A DNA stretch of 9,012 nucleotides from Candidatus Roizmanbacteria bacterium (GCA_016186235.1 JACPMD010000032.1:1-9012), one strand, 5' to 3'. Shown: positions 1 to 7,576, counted from the first letter of the stretch. Numbers and translations: made by a program. The notes: generated by a model not told the origin, from the sequence alone.

Positions 1-29
1 TGAGATGAGTTTAGACCGCCTTCGTTTCT

Positions 30-75
30 ATGGACAATTCAGATGTCTAACTATAGAGACAACTGAGATGTCCGT
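30..75. repeat. Long imperfect inverted repeat upstream of the rpoB promoter
   Basis: Bases 30-48 pair with 57-75 around an 8-base loop (49-56). By hand I count 15 Watson-Crick pairs, 2 G-T pairs and 2 A-A mismatches over 19 positions. The outer arms are GGACA (32-36) and TGTCC (69-73); the inner arms are TGTCT (44-48) and AGACA (57-61). The same unit also reads as a direct repeat with a 25-base period: GACAATTCAGATGTC (33-47) and GACAACTGAGATGTC (58-72) match at 13 of 15 bases. No T-run follows on either strand, so it is not a standard intrinsic terminator. It ends just before the UP-like element. It could be a transposon-end remnant, a regulator site, or a structured 3' end of an upstream transcript; the sequence does not decide. 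Confidence 0.7.
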
Positions 76-77
76 TA

Positions 78-99
78 ACAAATATTTCATTAAAAATTC
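78..99 (+). promoter_or_regulatory. UP-like A/T-rich element of the rpoB promoter
   Basis: This tract lies at about -60 to -39 relative to the predicted start of transcription. It follows the published UP-element pattern of an A-tract, then a T-tract, then a second A-tract: AAA at 80-82, a T-rich stretch at 83-91 and AAAAA at 92-96. Such elements bind the C-terminal domains of the RNA polymerase alpha subunits and strengthen promoters. The position fits well, but the region is A/T-rich anyway, so function is inferred. Confidence 0.45.
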
Positions 100-102
100 C
101 GC

Positions 103-131
103 TTGACATTTGACAGACCTCGCTGTATAGT
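103..131 (+). promoter_or_regulatory. Housekeeping sigma-factor promoter for rpoBC
   Basis: A perfect -35 hexamer TTGACA (103-108) is separated by 17 bases from the -10 hexamer TATAGT (126-131), which matches the consensus at 5 of 6 positions. Transcription would start near 137-138, giving a leader of about 68 bases. Both elements are doubled: a second TTGACA lies at 110-115 and a second TATAGT at 131-136. That second pair has only a 15-base spacer and is probably weaker. This is the only good promoter I see in the window, so it probably drives the whole block. Confidence 0.8.
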
Positions 132-150
132 ATAGTAGCTCTTTTTATTC

Positions 151-174
151 CCCTTTTTCCATAAGGGTTTTTTT
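151..174 (+). promoter_or_regulatory. Leader hairpin plus T-run, possible attenuator
   Basis: In the untranslated leader, CCCTT (151-155) can pair with AAGGG (163-167) across a 7-base loop, followed directly by seven T's (168-174). The shape is that of a weak intrinsic terminator sitting between promoter and coding sequence. With 5 base pairs, 3 of them G-C, it would end only a fraction of transcripts at best. Attenuation ahead of rpoB is known in E. coli, but nothing here shows that this hairpin works that way. Confidence 0.3.
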
Positions 175-205
175 ATTTATTTAAGGAACGAGTTTCGCCG
201 CCCCG

Positions 206-3200
206 ATGAGCAAAATTGACGCATCTTTTTCTTCATCACAAAAAAAAATTCACCTCGGAAGAGAAGATAAAGAGTTAGAAATATTCGACCTCAATAAAGT
301 ACAAAAACAGTCCTGGGAAAAATTCGTTCATATTGATTTAAGAGATATTCTACAAGAGTTTTTTCCCATAGAAGACTATACAGGAAAAAAATTTACGCTC
401 AATTTTGAAGATGTATACATCGGTGAACCTCGCTATCCTCTAGAACTTTGCCAGCAAAAAAAGCTTACCTATGACACTCCCGTATATCTAAAACTGAGAC
501 TTCTTAATAAAAAGACTGGAGTTGAAAAGACACAGGAAGTGTACTTTTTCAATCTTCCTAAAATGACCGCACGCGGTACATTTATCATCAATGGAATTGA
601 AAGAGCGGTCATCAATCAAATTGTCAGATCCCCTGGTGTGTATTTTACGGCAGAGATAGACAAAACCACTGGCCTTACTCTTTATAATGGCGAGATTCGT
701 CCCTACATTGGAGCATGGCTTGATATCACCATCAACAAAAATAACCTTATCGAAATGAAGGTAAATAAGAAGAGAAAATTTTTGGCTACCGTTTTTTTGA
801 GGGCTTTCGACGGCGAAACAAATAATGAAATCGTATCTTATTTTAATAGCCTCGAGAAAGAACTAGTCGATAAATATATTCTCCCAACGGTTAAAAAAGA
901 CCATACGAAGGACAAAGACAGCGCTACACTAGAAATCTATCGTAAGGTGAGACCGGGCGAACCGCTCATCTTAGACAATGCGTATGAAACATTACAAAAT
1001 CTGTTCTTTAATCATCGACGTTATTCGTTAGCCAGTGTCGGAAGATATAAAATTAACAAAAAATTAGGTCTAAACCTCCCTATAACAAAAGAAAATTATC
1101 TTCTTACGAAAGAAGACGTTATCGAAAGCATTAAATACTTAGTAAGACTCACTGCAGGACGTGGAAACTTCGACGATATCGATCATCTGGGAAATAGAAG
1201 ATTGAGAACGGTTGGAGAATTGGTGAGTATGTATGGCATTCGCGTAGGAATGGTTCGAGTCGAGAGAGAAATCAAGGAACGAATGAGCTTGGTAACGAGC
1301 GATAGCAACGTTTCACCTTCCCAAATCATTAACTCAAAGCCTCTTATTGTGGCAATCAATTCTTTTTATCGAACGAGTCAACTTTCAACAATTGTCGACC
1401 AAACAAATCCACTTTCTGAACTCGATAACTTAAGAAGAATCACGGTCGGCGGGCCAGGCGGTATTGAAAAAGAACGAGCGTCGTTCTCAATCCGTGATAT
1501 CTCTTCCTCTCAATATGGGAGAATCTGTCCAATAAGATCGCCAGAAGGACCAAATATTGGGGTGGTTACCTATATGGCTCTTTACTCGAGAGTAAACGCA
1601 TACGGATTTCTTGAAACGCCGTATCGAAAACTCATTAAAGAAAAATCGGGAAGCAGAACAAAAATCAATGTTTCGCAGGAGATCGTCTATCTTCAAGCCG
1701 ACGACGAAGAACAATATCACATTACATCGAATAATGTTTCAGTCGACGAAAAAGGATATTTAACCGATCAATACGTAGTCTGTCGCAACCAAGGTGAAAT
1801 TGTAGAAGTACCTGTTGAAAAACTTGATTTTATTGATGTTTCTCCCAGGCAGGTAGTAGGCGCATCAGCAGCTCTTATTCCATTTTTACAAAACGATGAT
1901 GCGAGCCGAGCCCTGATGGGCACTCATATGCAATGTCAAGCAGTGCCGCTTATCAATCCTCAAGCCCCAATAGTAGGCACAGGACTCGAGAGAAAGATTG
2001 CATCAGCATTGAATCGTACAATTTTTGCCCAAGAAGATGGCTCTATCCAATATGTAGACGGCCAAAAAATAGTGGTAAAAGGAAAGAGTGGTAAAACATA
2101 CGAGTATGCATTAAATCGTTATATAAGGACAAATAAGGATGTTGTTTTTGACCAGAGGCCAAAAGTCGAACCGAGGCAGCGAGTGAAAAGAGGCCAAGTG
2201 ATCATCGATGGACCCTCAACAAATAATGGAGAACTAGCCTTAGGGCAAAATCTCGTCGTAGCTTATACATCGCTCAATGGATTAGGCTACGAAGATGGAT
2301 TTGTGATTTCGGAAAGGTTAGTGAAAGAGGATGTCTTAACCTCCATCACCTCTGAAGAGTTTATCTCAGACTTGGTCGATACTAAACTAGGGCCAGAAGA
2401 GCTTACAAGAGATATCCCAAACGTGAGAGAAGAAGTATTACAAAATCTCGACAAAGACGGACTCGTAATCGTCGGGACAGAAATCCAAGGGGGAGACATT
2501 CTGGTTGGTAAAGTAGCACCAAAAGGTGAGAAAGAACTCACCGCTGAAGAGAGACTATTAAGAGCCATTTTTGGAGAAAAAGCTAAAGATACTTCGCTTC
2601 GTATGCCGTATGGAAAGCGCGGAGTGGTGGTCAATTTGGAAGTCATTAATGCAAAGAAAGACCCCAACGAGCTTGAACCGAGCGTCTTAGAGAGAATTAT
2701 TGTAAATACTGCGCAGCTTCGGAAAATTTCTGTAGGAGATAAGCTTGCAGGTCGTCACGGAAACAAAGGCGTCATCTCAAAAATTCTGCCCGAGTGGGAC
2801 ATGCCCTATCTCGAAGATGGGACACCTGTTGATGTAATTTTATCCCCTCTCTCTATTTTATCGAGAATGAATTTGGGTCAACTTTATGAAACATTGCTCG
2901 GTTTGATGGCAAAGGCGAAAAAAAGTTCGATTTCTATTCATGATTTCGAAAAAATCAAAGAGGAATTTATCATCAACGAACTTAAAAAATTAGGATTGCC
3001 TGTAGACGGAAAAGTCACTTTGCGTGATGGACAAACCGGTCAACCATACGATAAACCAGTATTTGTTGGAACAGGATACATCATGAAACTGATCCACATG
3101 GTTGAAGATAAATTCCATGCTCGATCAGTTGGTCCATACTCTCTTGTCACGCAACAACCATTGGGCGGAAAATCCCAGATGGGTGGGCAACGTTTCGGCG

Positions 3201-3412
3201 AAATGGAAGTATGGGCTCTCGAAACTCACCGAGTCCCCTATACATTGCAAGAAATGCTTACCATTAAAAGCGACGACGTCAGGGGAAGAACAAAAGCCTT
3301 TGAGTCTATTATTAAAAATGTCGATATACCTCAATCGAGCGTTCCAGAATCGTTCCATGTTTTAGTAAAAGAGCTCAATGCTCTCGGGTTACAAATTGAC
3401 TATATCAAGTGA
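206..3412 (+). CDS. rpoB: DNA-directed RNA polymerase subunit beta
   Basis: The beta subunit forms one pincer of RNA polymerase and, with beta prime, the catalytic centre. Recognisable blocks in order are GTFIINGIER (124-133), the rifampicin region (392-417), CPIRSPEGPNIG, GYEDGFVISER, the active-site block GDKLAGRHGNKG (lysines 846 and 854, equivalent to E. coli K1065 and K1073), SRMNLGQ, and the C-terminal GGQRFGEMEVWALE and TLQEMLTIKSDD. At 1068 residues it is shorter than E. coli (1342) and B. subtilis (1193) RpoB and lacks both large E. coli inserts. No in-frame start lies upstream, because TAA at 182-184 closes the frame. AAGGAA at 183-188 is 17 bases before the ATG, far for a Shine-Dalgarno site. 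The TGA stop overlaps the rpoC start. Odd points are rifampicin-pocket substitutions, SPLSILSRMN in place of the usual NPLGVPSRMN, and GEKAKDTSLR, about three residues shorter than usual. Identity is certain. Confidence 0.99.
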   Translation: MSKIDASFSSSQKKIHLGREDKELEIFDLNKVQKQSWEKFVHIDLRDILQEFFPIEDYTGKKFTLNFEDVYIGEPRYPLELCQQKKLTYDTPVYLKLRLLNKKTGVEKTQEVYFFNLPKMTARGTFIINGIERAVINQIVRSPGVYFTAEIDKTTGLTLYNGEIRPYIGAWLDITINKNNLIEMKVNKKRKFLATVFLRAFDGETNNEIVSYFNSLEKELVDKYILPTVKKDHTKDKDSATLEIYRKVRPGEPLILDNAYETLQNLFFNHRRYSLASVGRYKINKKLGLNLPITKENYLLTKEDVIESIKYLVRLTAGRGNFDDIDHLGNRRLRTVGELVSMYGIRVGMVRVEREIKERMSLVTSDSNVSPSQIINSKPLIVAINSFYRTSQLSTIVDQTNPLSELDNLRRITVGGPGGIEKERASFSIRDISSSQYGRICPIRSPEGPNIGVVTYMALYSRVNAYGFLETPYRKLIKEKSGSRTKINVSQEIVYLQADDEEQYHITSNNVSVDEKGYLTDQYVVCRNQGEIVEVPVEKLDFIDVSPRQVVGASAALIPFLQNDDASRALMGTHMQCQAVPLINPQAPIVGTGLERKIASALNRTIFAQEDGSIQYVDGQKIVVKGKSGKTYEYALNRYIRTNKDVVFDQRPKVEPRQRVKRGQVIIDGPSTNNGELALGQNLVVAYTSLNGLGYEDGFVISERLVKEDVLTSITSEEFISDLVDTKLGPEELTRDIPNVREEVLQNLDKDGLVIVGTEIQGGDILVGKVAPKGEKELTAEERLLRAIFGEKAKDTSLRMPYGKRGVVVNLEVINAKKDPNELEPSVLERIIVNTAQLRKISVGDKLAGRHGNKGVISKILPEWDMPYLEDGTPVDVILSPLSILSRMNLGQLYETLLGLMAKAKKSSISIHDFEKIKEEFIINELKKLGLPVDGKVTLRDGQTGQPYDKPVFVGTGYIMKLIHMVEDKFHARSVGPYSLVTQQPLGGKSQMGGQRFGEMEVWALETHRVPYTLQEMLTIKSDDVRGRTKAFESIIKNVDIPQSSVPESFHVLVKELNALGLQIDYIK

Positions 3413-6400
3413 TGGACAATCTCAATATTATTGATTTTTCTGGCCTTCGAATCAGCTTAGCCTCTCCTGAGGCAGTTCTCGCTTGGTCTCATGGTGAAGT
3501 TATAAAACCAGAAACAATTAACTATCGAACATTTCGAGCCGAAAAAGATGGACTCTTTGATGAGAGAATTTTTGGACCGACTAAAGACTACGAATGTTAC
3601 TGCGGAAAATACAAGAGAATTCGATACAAAGGAATTGTCTGTGATCGCTGCGGCGTTGAAATTATTACTTCGGCAGTCAGACGAGAGAGGATGGGTCATA
3701 TTAAACTTGCCGCTCCGATTGCTCACATTTGGTATTTCAAAGGTCCTTCCTCAGTCTTATCGAGCATTCTCGATATTCCTCCTCAGGCGCTAGAACGGAT
3801 CATTTATTATGCGCTCTATTTGGTTAAAAACGTCGATGAGGAGAAACAAAAGAAAACAATAAAGGTTCTTGAAGACGCTCAAAAAAAGGAGCTCGAAGAG
3901 CTTGAGAAGTCGCTGAATGAGGAAAAGGCAAAGATTGAAAAAGAGGCAGAAAAACAAAAAGAATCGATGTTGAAAAAAATAACTCAAAAAGAGCAACGCG
4001 AAATAACAGAACAAGAAATAGATTTTAAAACTCGAGAACAGTTAAAACTCCTATCAGATAAATTTGCTGAAGAAAAATCTCGACAAACGTCTTTTTTTGA
4101 TCGTTTAACCAAGGTCGTTAAATCAGTAATGCCGTATGATACTTTTGAAGAAGACGATTACTTATATCTAAAAGAAAAAAACGCTGAAGACTTTGTCGAG
4201 GTAGGAATGGGGTCTGAGGCGATCTTTGAAATTCTATCAGCATTCGATCCGCAAAAACAATACGCCACGGCTTTGAAGGACCTCGACGAAGCTAAAGGTG
4301 AAAAAAGAAATAAACTCTTGAAAAAGGTAAGAATACTTGAGTCGTTTCTAAAAGCAAAAATCTCTCCCAAGTGGATGGTTCTTACGGTGCTCCCGGTTAT
4401 TCCTCCTGATCTTCGACCGGTGGTTCAACTCCCAGGCGGAAAATTTGCTACATCAGACCTCAATGACTTTTATCGAAGAGTTATTAACAGAAATAATCGG
4501 TTAAAACAGCTTATTGATCTTGGGGCTCCAGAGATCATTTTGAGAAATGAGAAAAGAATGCTTCAAGAGGCCGTTGATTCACTTATCGATCTGCAAAAAT
4601 CAAGAGGGAGGTCAAGAACTGCCGGAGCCGCTTCCAAAATCCAAAAATCGCTCTCTGATATTTTGCGCGGGAAACAGGGAAGATTTAGACAAAATCTTTT
4701 GGGAAAAAGAGTGGACTACTCTGGCCGCTCGACCATCATTGTAGGCCCTGAACTTAAGATCTACCAATGCGGCATCCCTAAAGAGATGGCTATAGAGCTT
4801 TTCAAACCATTTCTCCTCCATGAAATTATCGTTCGCGGGCTTGCGCCAAATATTAAAAGCGCTAAAAATTTTTTGGAAAAGAAAGAACCAATCGTCTACG
4901 ATATTCTTGAAGAGATATCAAAAGACCACCCAGTGCTTCTTAACCGTGCTCCAACACTCCACAAACTCTCGATTTTAGGATTTTATCCTGTATTAACAGA
5001 CTCTTATGCAATAAAACTTCACCCCACGGTATGCGCAGGTTACAACGCAGACTTTGATGGAGACGCAATGGGAGTCTTTCTACCTCTTTCTAAAAACGCT
5101 ATTGATGAAGTAAAAGAAAGAGTTCTTCCCTTTCATAATTTGCTAAAACCAGCAGATGGTTCTCCAATAGTTCTCCCTAATAAAGAAATGGCGTTAGGCT
5201 GTTACTTTATTACTACCCTTGATGGAGGGCTTAAAGATAAAAAGGATGAAGAGCTAAAGAGTTTTGCTTCTGAAGATGAGGCGATCACTGCCTACAATTT
5301 TAAGAGAATTGCCTTGCGGGAACCAATTTTTGTGGTGATTGATAATGCTTTGTTAAAAACCTCGATGGGAAGGATATTCTTTAACCAAACGCTTCCTCAA
5401 GAATTGCGGTTTATAAATCAAGAGGTAAAAGCATCGCATCTCAAAAATATTGTAGTCAGAGCGCTACGAATTTTTGATAACAAAACGGTAGGCGATCTGA
5501 TCGATCGGCTGAAAGAGGTTGGGTTTTGGGCTGCTACAGTAGCCGGAGGTTTATCGCTCTCAGTTTTTGATTGTCAGATTATTAAGGAAAAAGGTGAAAT
5601 ATTGAAACAGACTGAAAAAGAAGTTAATCAGGTAGAAAAAAATTACGAACAGGGTCTTCTTACTCTCGAAGAAAAGAGAAGGTATACCAACAAGCTTTGG
5701 ATTGAAACTACAGAACGGTTAGCCGATATGACGTGGGATCAGTTAGACGAAGAAAATCCTGTCAAAATTGCTATTCGATCGGAGGGGCCAAGAGCATCAC
5801 GTGAACAATTAAAGCAATTATCAGCGATGAAGGGACTTGTTGTAGATCCTCTGGGAAAAATTATTGAAGTTCCAACTAAATCTAACTACCGAGAAGGGCT
5901 ATCAATTTTTGAATACGTAATTTCTGCTAGAGGCGCGAGAAAAGGTCTGACCGACTCTGCCTTAAAAACAGCCGATGCCGGATATCTTACCCGACGTTTA
6001 GTCGATGTAGCTCACGATATGATTGTCAAAGAAGAAGACTGTCAGACGGATGAAGGCTCAACAATCAGCATAGACGACATTCGAGGAAACAAATTTAGAG
6101 AAAGAATGAGGGGTCGCTTTCCTGCGAAAGATATATTCTCTGATGGAAAAAAACTGTTGATTGGCGCCAACGAACTCATCGACGATGAAAAAGTTGATCT
6201 TTTAGAAAAAGCCGGTATTAAAAGGGTAATTGTTCGATCTCCCTTATATTGCAAAGCTCGCTATGGCGTCTGTCAAAAATGCTACGGACTCGATCTCTCG
6301 AATAATAAGTTAGTCGAGATCGGAGTTCCCGTTGGAGTTATTGCCGCGCAATCTATTGGAGAACCAGGAACACAGTTAACCATGAGGGTGAGGCATTTCG

Positions 6401-7233
6401 GAGGAATTGTTATCTCTGATGTTACTCAAGGCCTTCCTCGAGTCGAAGAATTATTTGAAACTCGTACGCCTAAAGTTGTATCTCCTATTGCCGAGCTCGA
6501 TGGAAAAGTATCTACACAAGAAGACACCGATAAAGAAGTGTATATTGTGAAAATCACTTCGACCAAAAAAGAAGACCAGCGAGAACAAGAATTTGTCATC
6601 CCTATGTCTCAAAAGCTAAAAGTAAAAGATGGGGAACTTATTACTACAGGAACTCCTCTTTCTGAAGGATATCTTGATGTAAGTGATATTTTAACGATAA
6701 AAGGGTTGCGATCCGCACAATTTTATCTTTTAGATGAAATTCAAAAAGTATACGAATCACAGGGAATTAGCATTCATGACAAACATTTTGAAGTCATTAT
6801 AAGAAAAATGAGCGATAAAGTAATTATCGAAGATGAGGGAGATACTTCGTTTATTAAGGACGAAGTGGTATCAAAGATTCGCTTTGAAGAAGAAAATAAG
6901 AAGGTTCTTGCTCAAGGAGGTAAACCAGCAGTCGGTAAGATCTCGATACTCGGAATTACCCGAGCCGCAATTTATACCGATTCTTGGCTCTCTGCAGCTT
7001 CTTTTGAACAGACGACAAATGTACTTTCTTCGGCCGCTATCAAAGGCCAAATAGACTACTTGTTAGGCTTAAAAGAAAATGTTATAATTGGAAGATTAAT
7101 TCCCGTAACAAAAGAGTTAATTGAGAAATATTACGGAAAGTTTTTGAGTAAATATGCCTACAATAAGCCAGTTGATCAAACACAAGAGGAAAAAAAGGAG
7201 CAGAAAGTCGAGAGCAGCGGCCCTCAAACTTAG
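3412..7233 (+). CDS. rpoC: DNA-directed RNA polymerase subunit beta prime
   Basis: Beta prime carries the catalytic Mg2+ site of RNA polymerase. Residues here count from ATG 3412. The N-terminal zinc site uses C62, C64, C77 and C80. A coiled-coil insert spans about 142-225. The clamp and switch block [18 protein letters not shown] follows. The catalytic NADFDGD (545-551) has all three aspartates, D547, D549 and D551. The bridge helix begins near 790. The second zinc site uses C877, C947, C954 and C957. The trigger loop TMRVRHFGG keeps M991, R992 and H995 and has no E. coli-type SI3 insert. Length is 1273 residues, against 1407 in E. coli and 1199 in B. subtilis. GTG at 3409 would add one residue; I prefer the ATG, which forms TGATG with the rpoB stop and suggests translational coupling. 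Residues after NADFDGD and at the bridge-helix start are unusual. The hydrophilic C-terminal tail overlaps rpsL and ends at TAG. Confidence 0.99.
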   Translation: MDNLNIIDFSGLRISLASPEAVLAWSHGEVIKPETINYRTFRAEKDGLFDERIFGPTKDYECYCGKYKRIRYKGIVCDRCGVEIITSAVRRERMGHIKLAAPIAHIWYFKGPSSVLSSILDIPPQALERIIYYALYLVKNVDEEKQKKTIKVLEDAQKKELEELEKSLNEEKAKIEKEAEKQKESMLKKITQKEQREITEQEIDFKTREQLKLLSDKFAEEKSRQTSFFDRLTKVVKSVMPYDTFEEDDYLYLKEKNAEDFVEVGMGSEAIFEILSAFDPQKQYATALKDLDEAKGEKRNKLLKKVRILESFLKAKISPKWMVLTVLPVIPPDLRPVVQLPGGKFATSDLNDFYRRVINRNNRLKQLIDLGAPEIILRNEKRMLQEAVDSLIDLQKSRGRSRTAGAASKIQKSLSDILRGKQGRFRQNLLGKRVDYSGRSTIIVGPELKIYQCGIPKEMAIELFKPFLLHEIIVRGLAPNIKSAKNFLEKKEPIVYDILEEISKDHPVLLNRAPTLHKLSILGFYPVLTDSYAIKLHPTVCAGYNADFDGDAMGVFLPLSKNAIDEVKERVLPFHNLLKPADGSPIVLPNKEMALGCYFITTLDGGLKDKKDEELKSFASEDEAITAYNFKRIALREPIFVVIDNALLKTSMGRIFFNQTLPQELRFINQEVKASHLKNIVVRALRIFDNKTVGDLIDRLKEVGFWAATVAGGLSLSVFDCQIIKEKGEILKQTEKEVNQVEKNYEQGLLTLEEKRRYTNKLWIETTERLADMTWDQLDEENPVKIAIRSEGPRASREQLKQLSAMKGLVVDPLGKIIEVPTKSNYREGLSIFEYVISARGARKGLTDSALKTADAGYLTRRLVDVAHDMIVKEEDCQTDEGSTISIDDIRGNKFRERMRGRFPAKDIFSDGKKLLIGANELIDDEKVDLLEKAGIKRVIVRSPLYCKARYGVCQKCYGLDLSNNKLVEIGVPVGVIAAQSIGEPGTQLTMRVRHFGGIVISDVTQGLPRVEELFETRTPKVVSPIAELDGKVSTQEDTDKEVYIVKITSTKKEDQREQEFVIPMSQKLKVKDGELITTGTPLSEGYLDVSDILTIKGLRSAQFYLLDEIQKVYESQGISIHDKHFEVIIRKMSDKVIIEDEGDTSFIKDEVVSKIRFEEENKKVLAQGGKPAVGKISILGITRAAIYTDSWLSAASFEQTTNVLSSAAIKGQIDYLLGLKENVIIGRLIPVTKELIEKYYGKFLSKYAYNKPVDQTQEEKKEQKVESSGPQT
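3835..4086 (+). other. Coiled-coil insert in the RpoC clamp
   Basis: RpoC residues 142-225 are almost entirely Lys, Glu, Gln, Arg and Leu with long helix-forming runs and no Pro or Gly, which suggests a long coiled coil. They sit after the conserved block containing [10 protein letters not shown] and before MGSEAI. In E. coli and B. subtilis these landmarks are separated by only a few dozen residues; here the gap is 127 residues (139-265), so the insert is about 85-90 residues. It should project from the clamp. Similar inserts seem to occur in RpoC of candidate-phyla bacteria, which supports the lineage call but is from memory. Its partner is unknown. Confidence 0.75.
7154..7233 (+). other. 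80-base out-of-frame overlap of rpoC and rpsL
   Basis: The same bases encode the conserved S12 N-terminus in one frame and the last 26 residues of RpoC, a charged tail rich in Lys, Glu and Gln, in another. The S12 side is plainly the constrained one. The RpoC tail beyond about YYGKFLSKY resembles no conserved RpoC block I know. The simplest reading is that an earlier rpoC stop was lost and the ribosome now runs on to TAG at 7231-7233. Confidence 0.85.
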
Positions 7234-7576
7234 CTTCAATACGCTCAAAAGAAAATATACCGACAATAATAACCCGATGAAACGCGGAGTCTGTACTGTG
7301 GTTCGAACAATGACTCCCAAAAAACCAAACTCAGCCTTAAGAAAAGTGGCAAGAGTAAGACTTTCAAACAAGATGGAAGTGACTGCCTATATCCAAGGCA
7401 TTGGCCACAACTTAGCCGAACACTCAATTGTACTCATAAGAGGAGGAAGAGTAAAAGACCTTCCAGGAGTAAAATATCACATTGTCAGGGGTAAGTTCGA
7501 TACTGCTGGCGTTGTAGGAAGAACTACTTCCCGCTCCAAATATGGAGCTAAGGAGGAACAAGCGAAAACCTCGTAA
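7154..7576 (+). CDS. rpsL: 30S ribosomal protein S12 (uS12)
   Basis: S12 lies at the decoding centre of the small subunit and helps control accuracy. The 140-residue product has the family start MPTISQL, then KRGVCT, the hallmark [38 protein letters not shown] and RSKYGAK. It is the long form, with 13 extra residues before KRGVCT relative to E. coli, as in B. subtilis. K56 and K101 match E. coli K43 and K88 (Met counted), so the usual streptomycin-resistance changes are absent. D102 is the residue methylthiolated by RimO in E. coli. Because the conserved N-terminus begins at 7154, the start is firm, even though it lies 80 bases inside rpoC in another frame. GGAAAG at 7135-7140 is 13 bases from the ATG, a poor Shine-Dalgarno site. 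KRGVCT is preceded by Pro-Met where Pro-Gln is usual. Confidence 0.98.
   Translation: MPTISQLIKHKRKKRSRKSRAAALKLSFNTLKRKYTDNNNPMKRGVCTVVRTMTPKKPNSALRKVARVRLSNKMEVTAYIQGIGHNLAEHSIVLIRGGRVKDLPGVKYHIVRGKFDTAGVVGRTTSRSKYGAKEEQAKTS

Noticed and set aside
2..106. An open frame on the + strand entering from the left edge, 34 codons, ending at TGA 104-106
   Set aside because: It runs through the hairpin and ends inside the -35 box. The peptide resembles nothing I know and no conserved feature supports translation.
2287..2667. Open frame of 126 codons on the minus strand inside rpoB
   Set aside because: It lies opposite a conserved part of rpoB, its product is Ser/Thr-rich with no motif, and it has no promoter or ribosome binding site. 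The same applies to the other antisense frames in rpoB, rpoC and rpsG.
5041..5100. Assembly error or pseudogene as the reason for the odd RpoC active-site residues
   Set aside because: The frame is intact throughout, the catalytic aspartates and flanking motifs are kept, and separate substitutions occur in several blocks, which fits real divergence better than local error. Reads would settle it.
7121..7154. Possible internal promoter for rpsL (TTGAGA at 7121-7126 and TAAATA at 7149-7154)
   Set aside because: The spacer is 22 bases and the -10 is poor; read-through from rpoC is enough to explain rpsL expression.
7191..7197. A AAA AAG slippery heptamer in the rpoC frame, as used for -1 frameshifting in dnaX
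   Set aside because: A -1 shift leads to neither the rpsL frame nor a known domain, and no downstream stem-loop is evident. It follows from Lys codons in both overlapping genes.
7550..7556. AAGGAGG, a perfect Shine-Dalgarno-like sequence near the end of rpsL
   Set aside because: It is 36 bases before rpsG with no start codon at 5-10 bases, and it encodes Lys-Glu-Glu in S12. It is probably coincidental.
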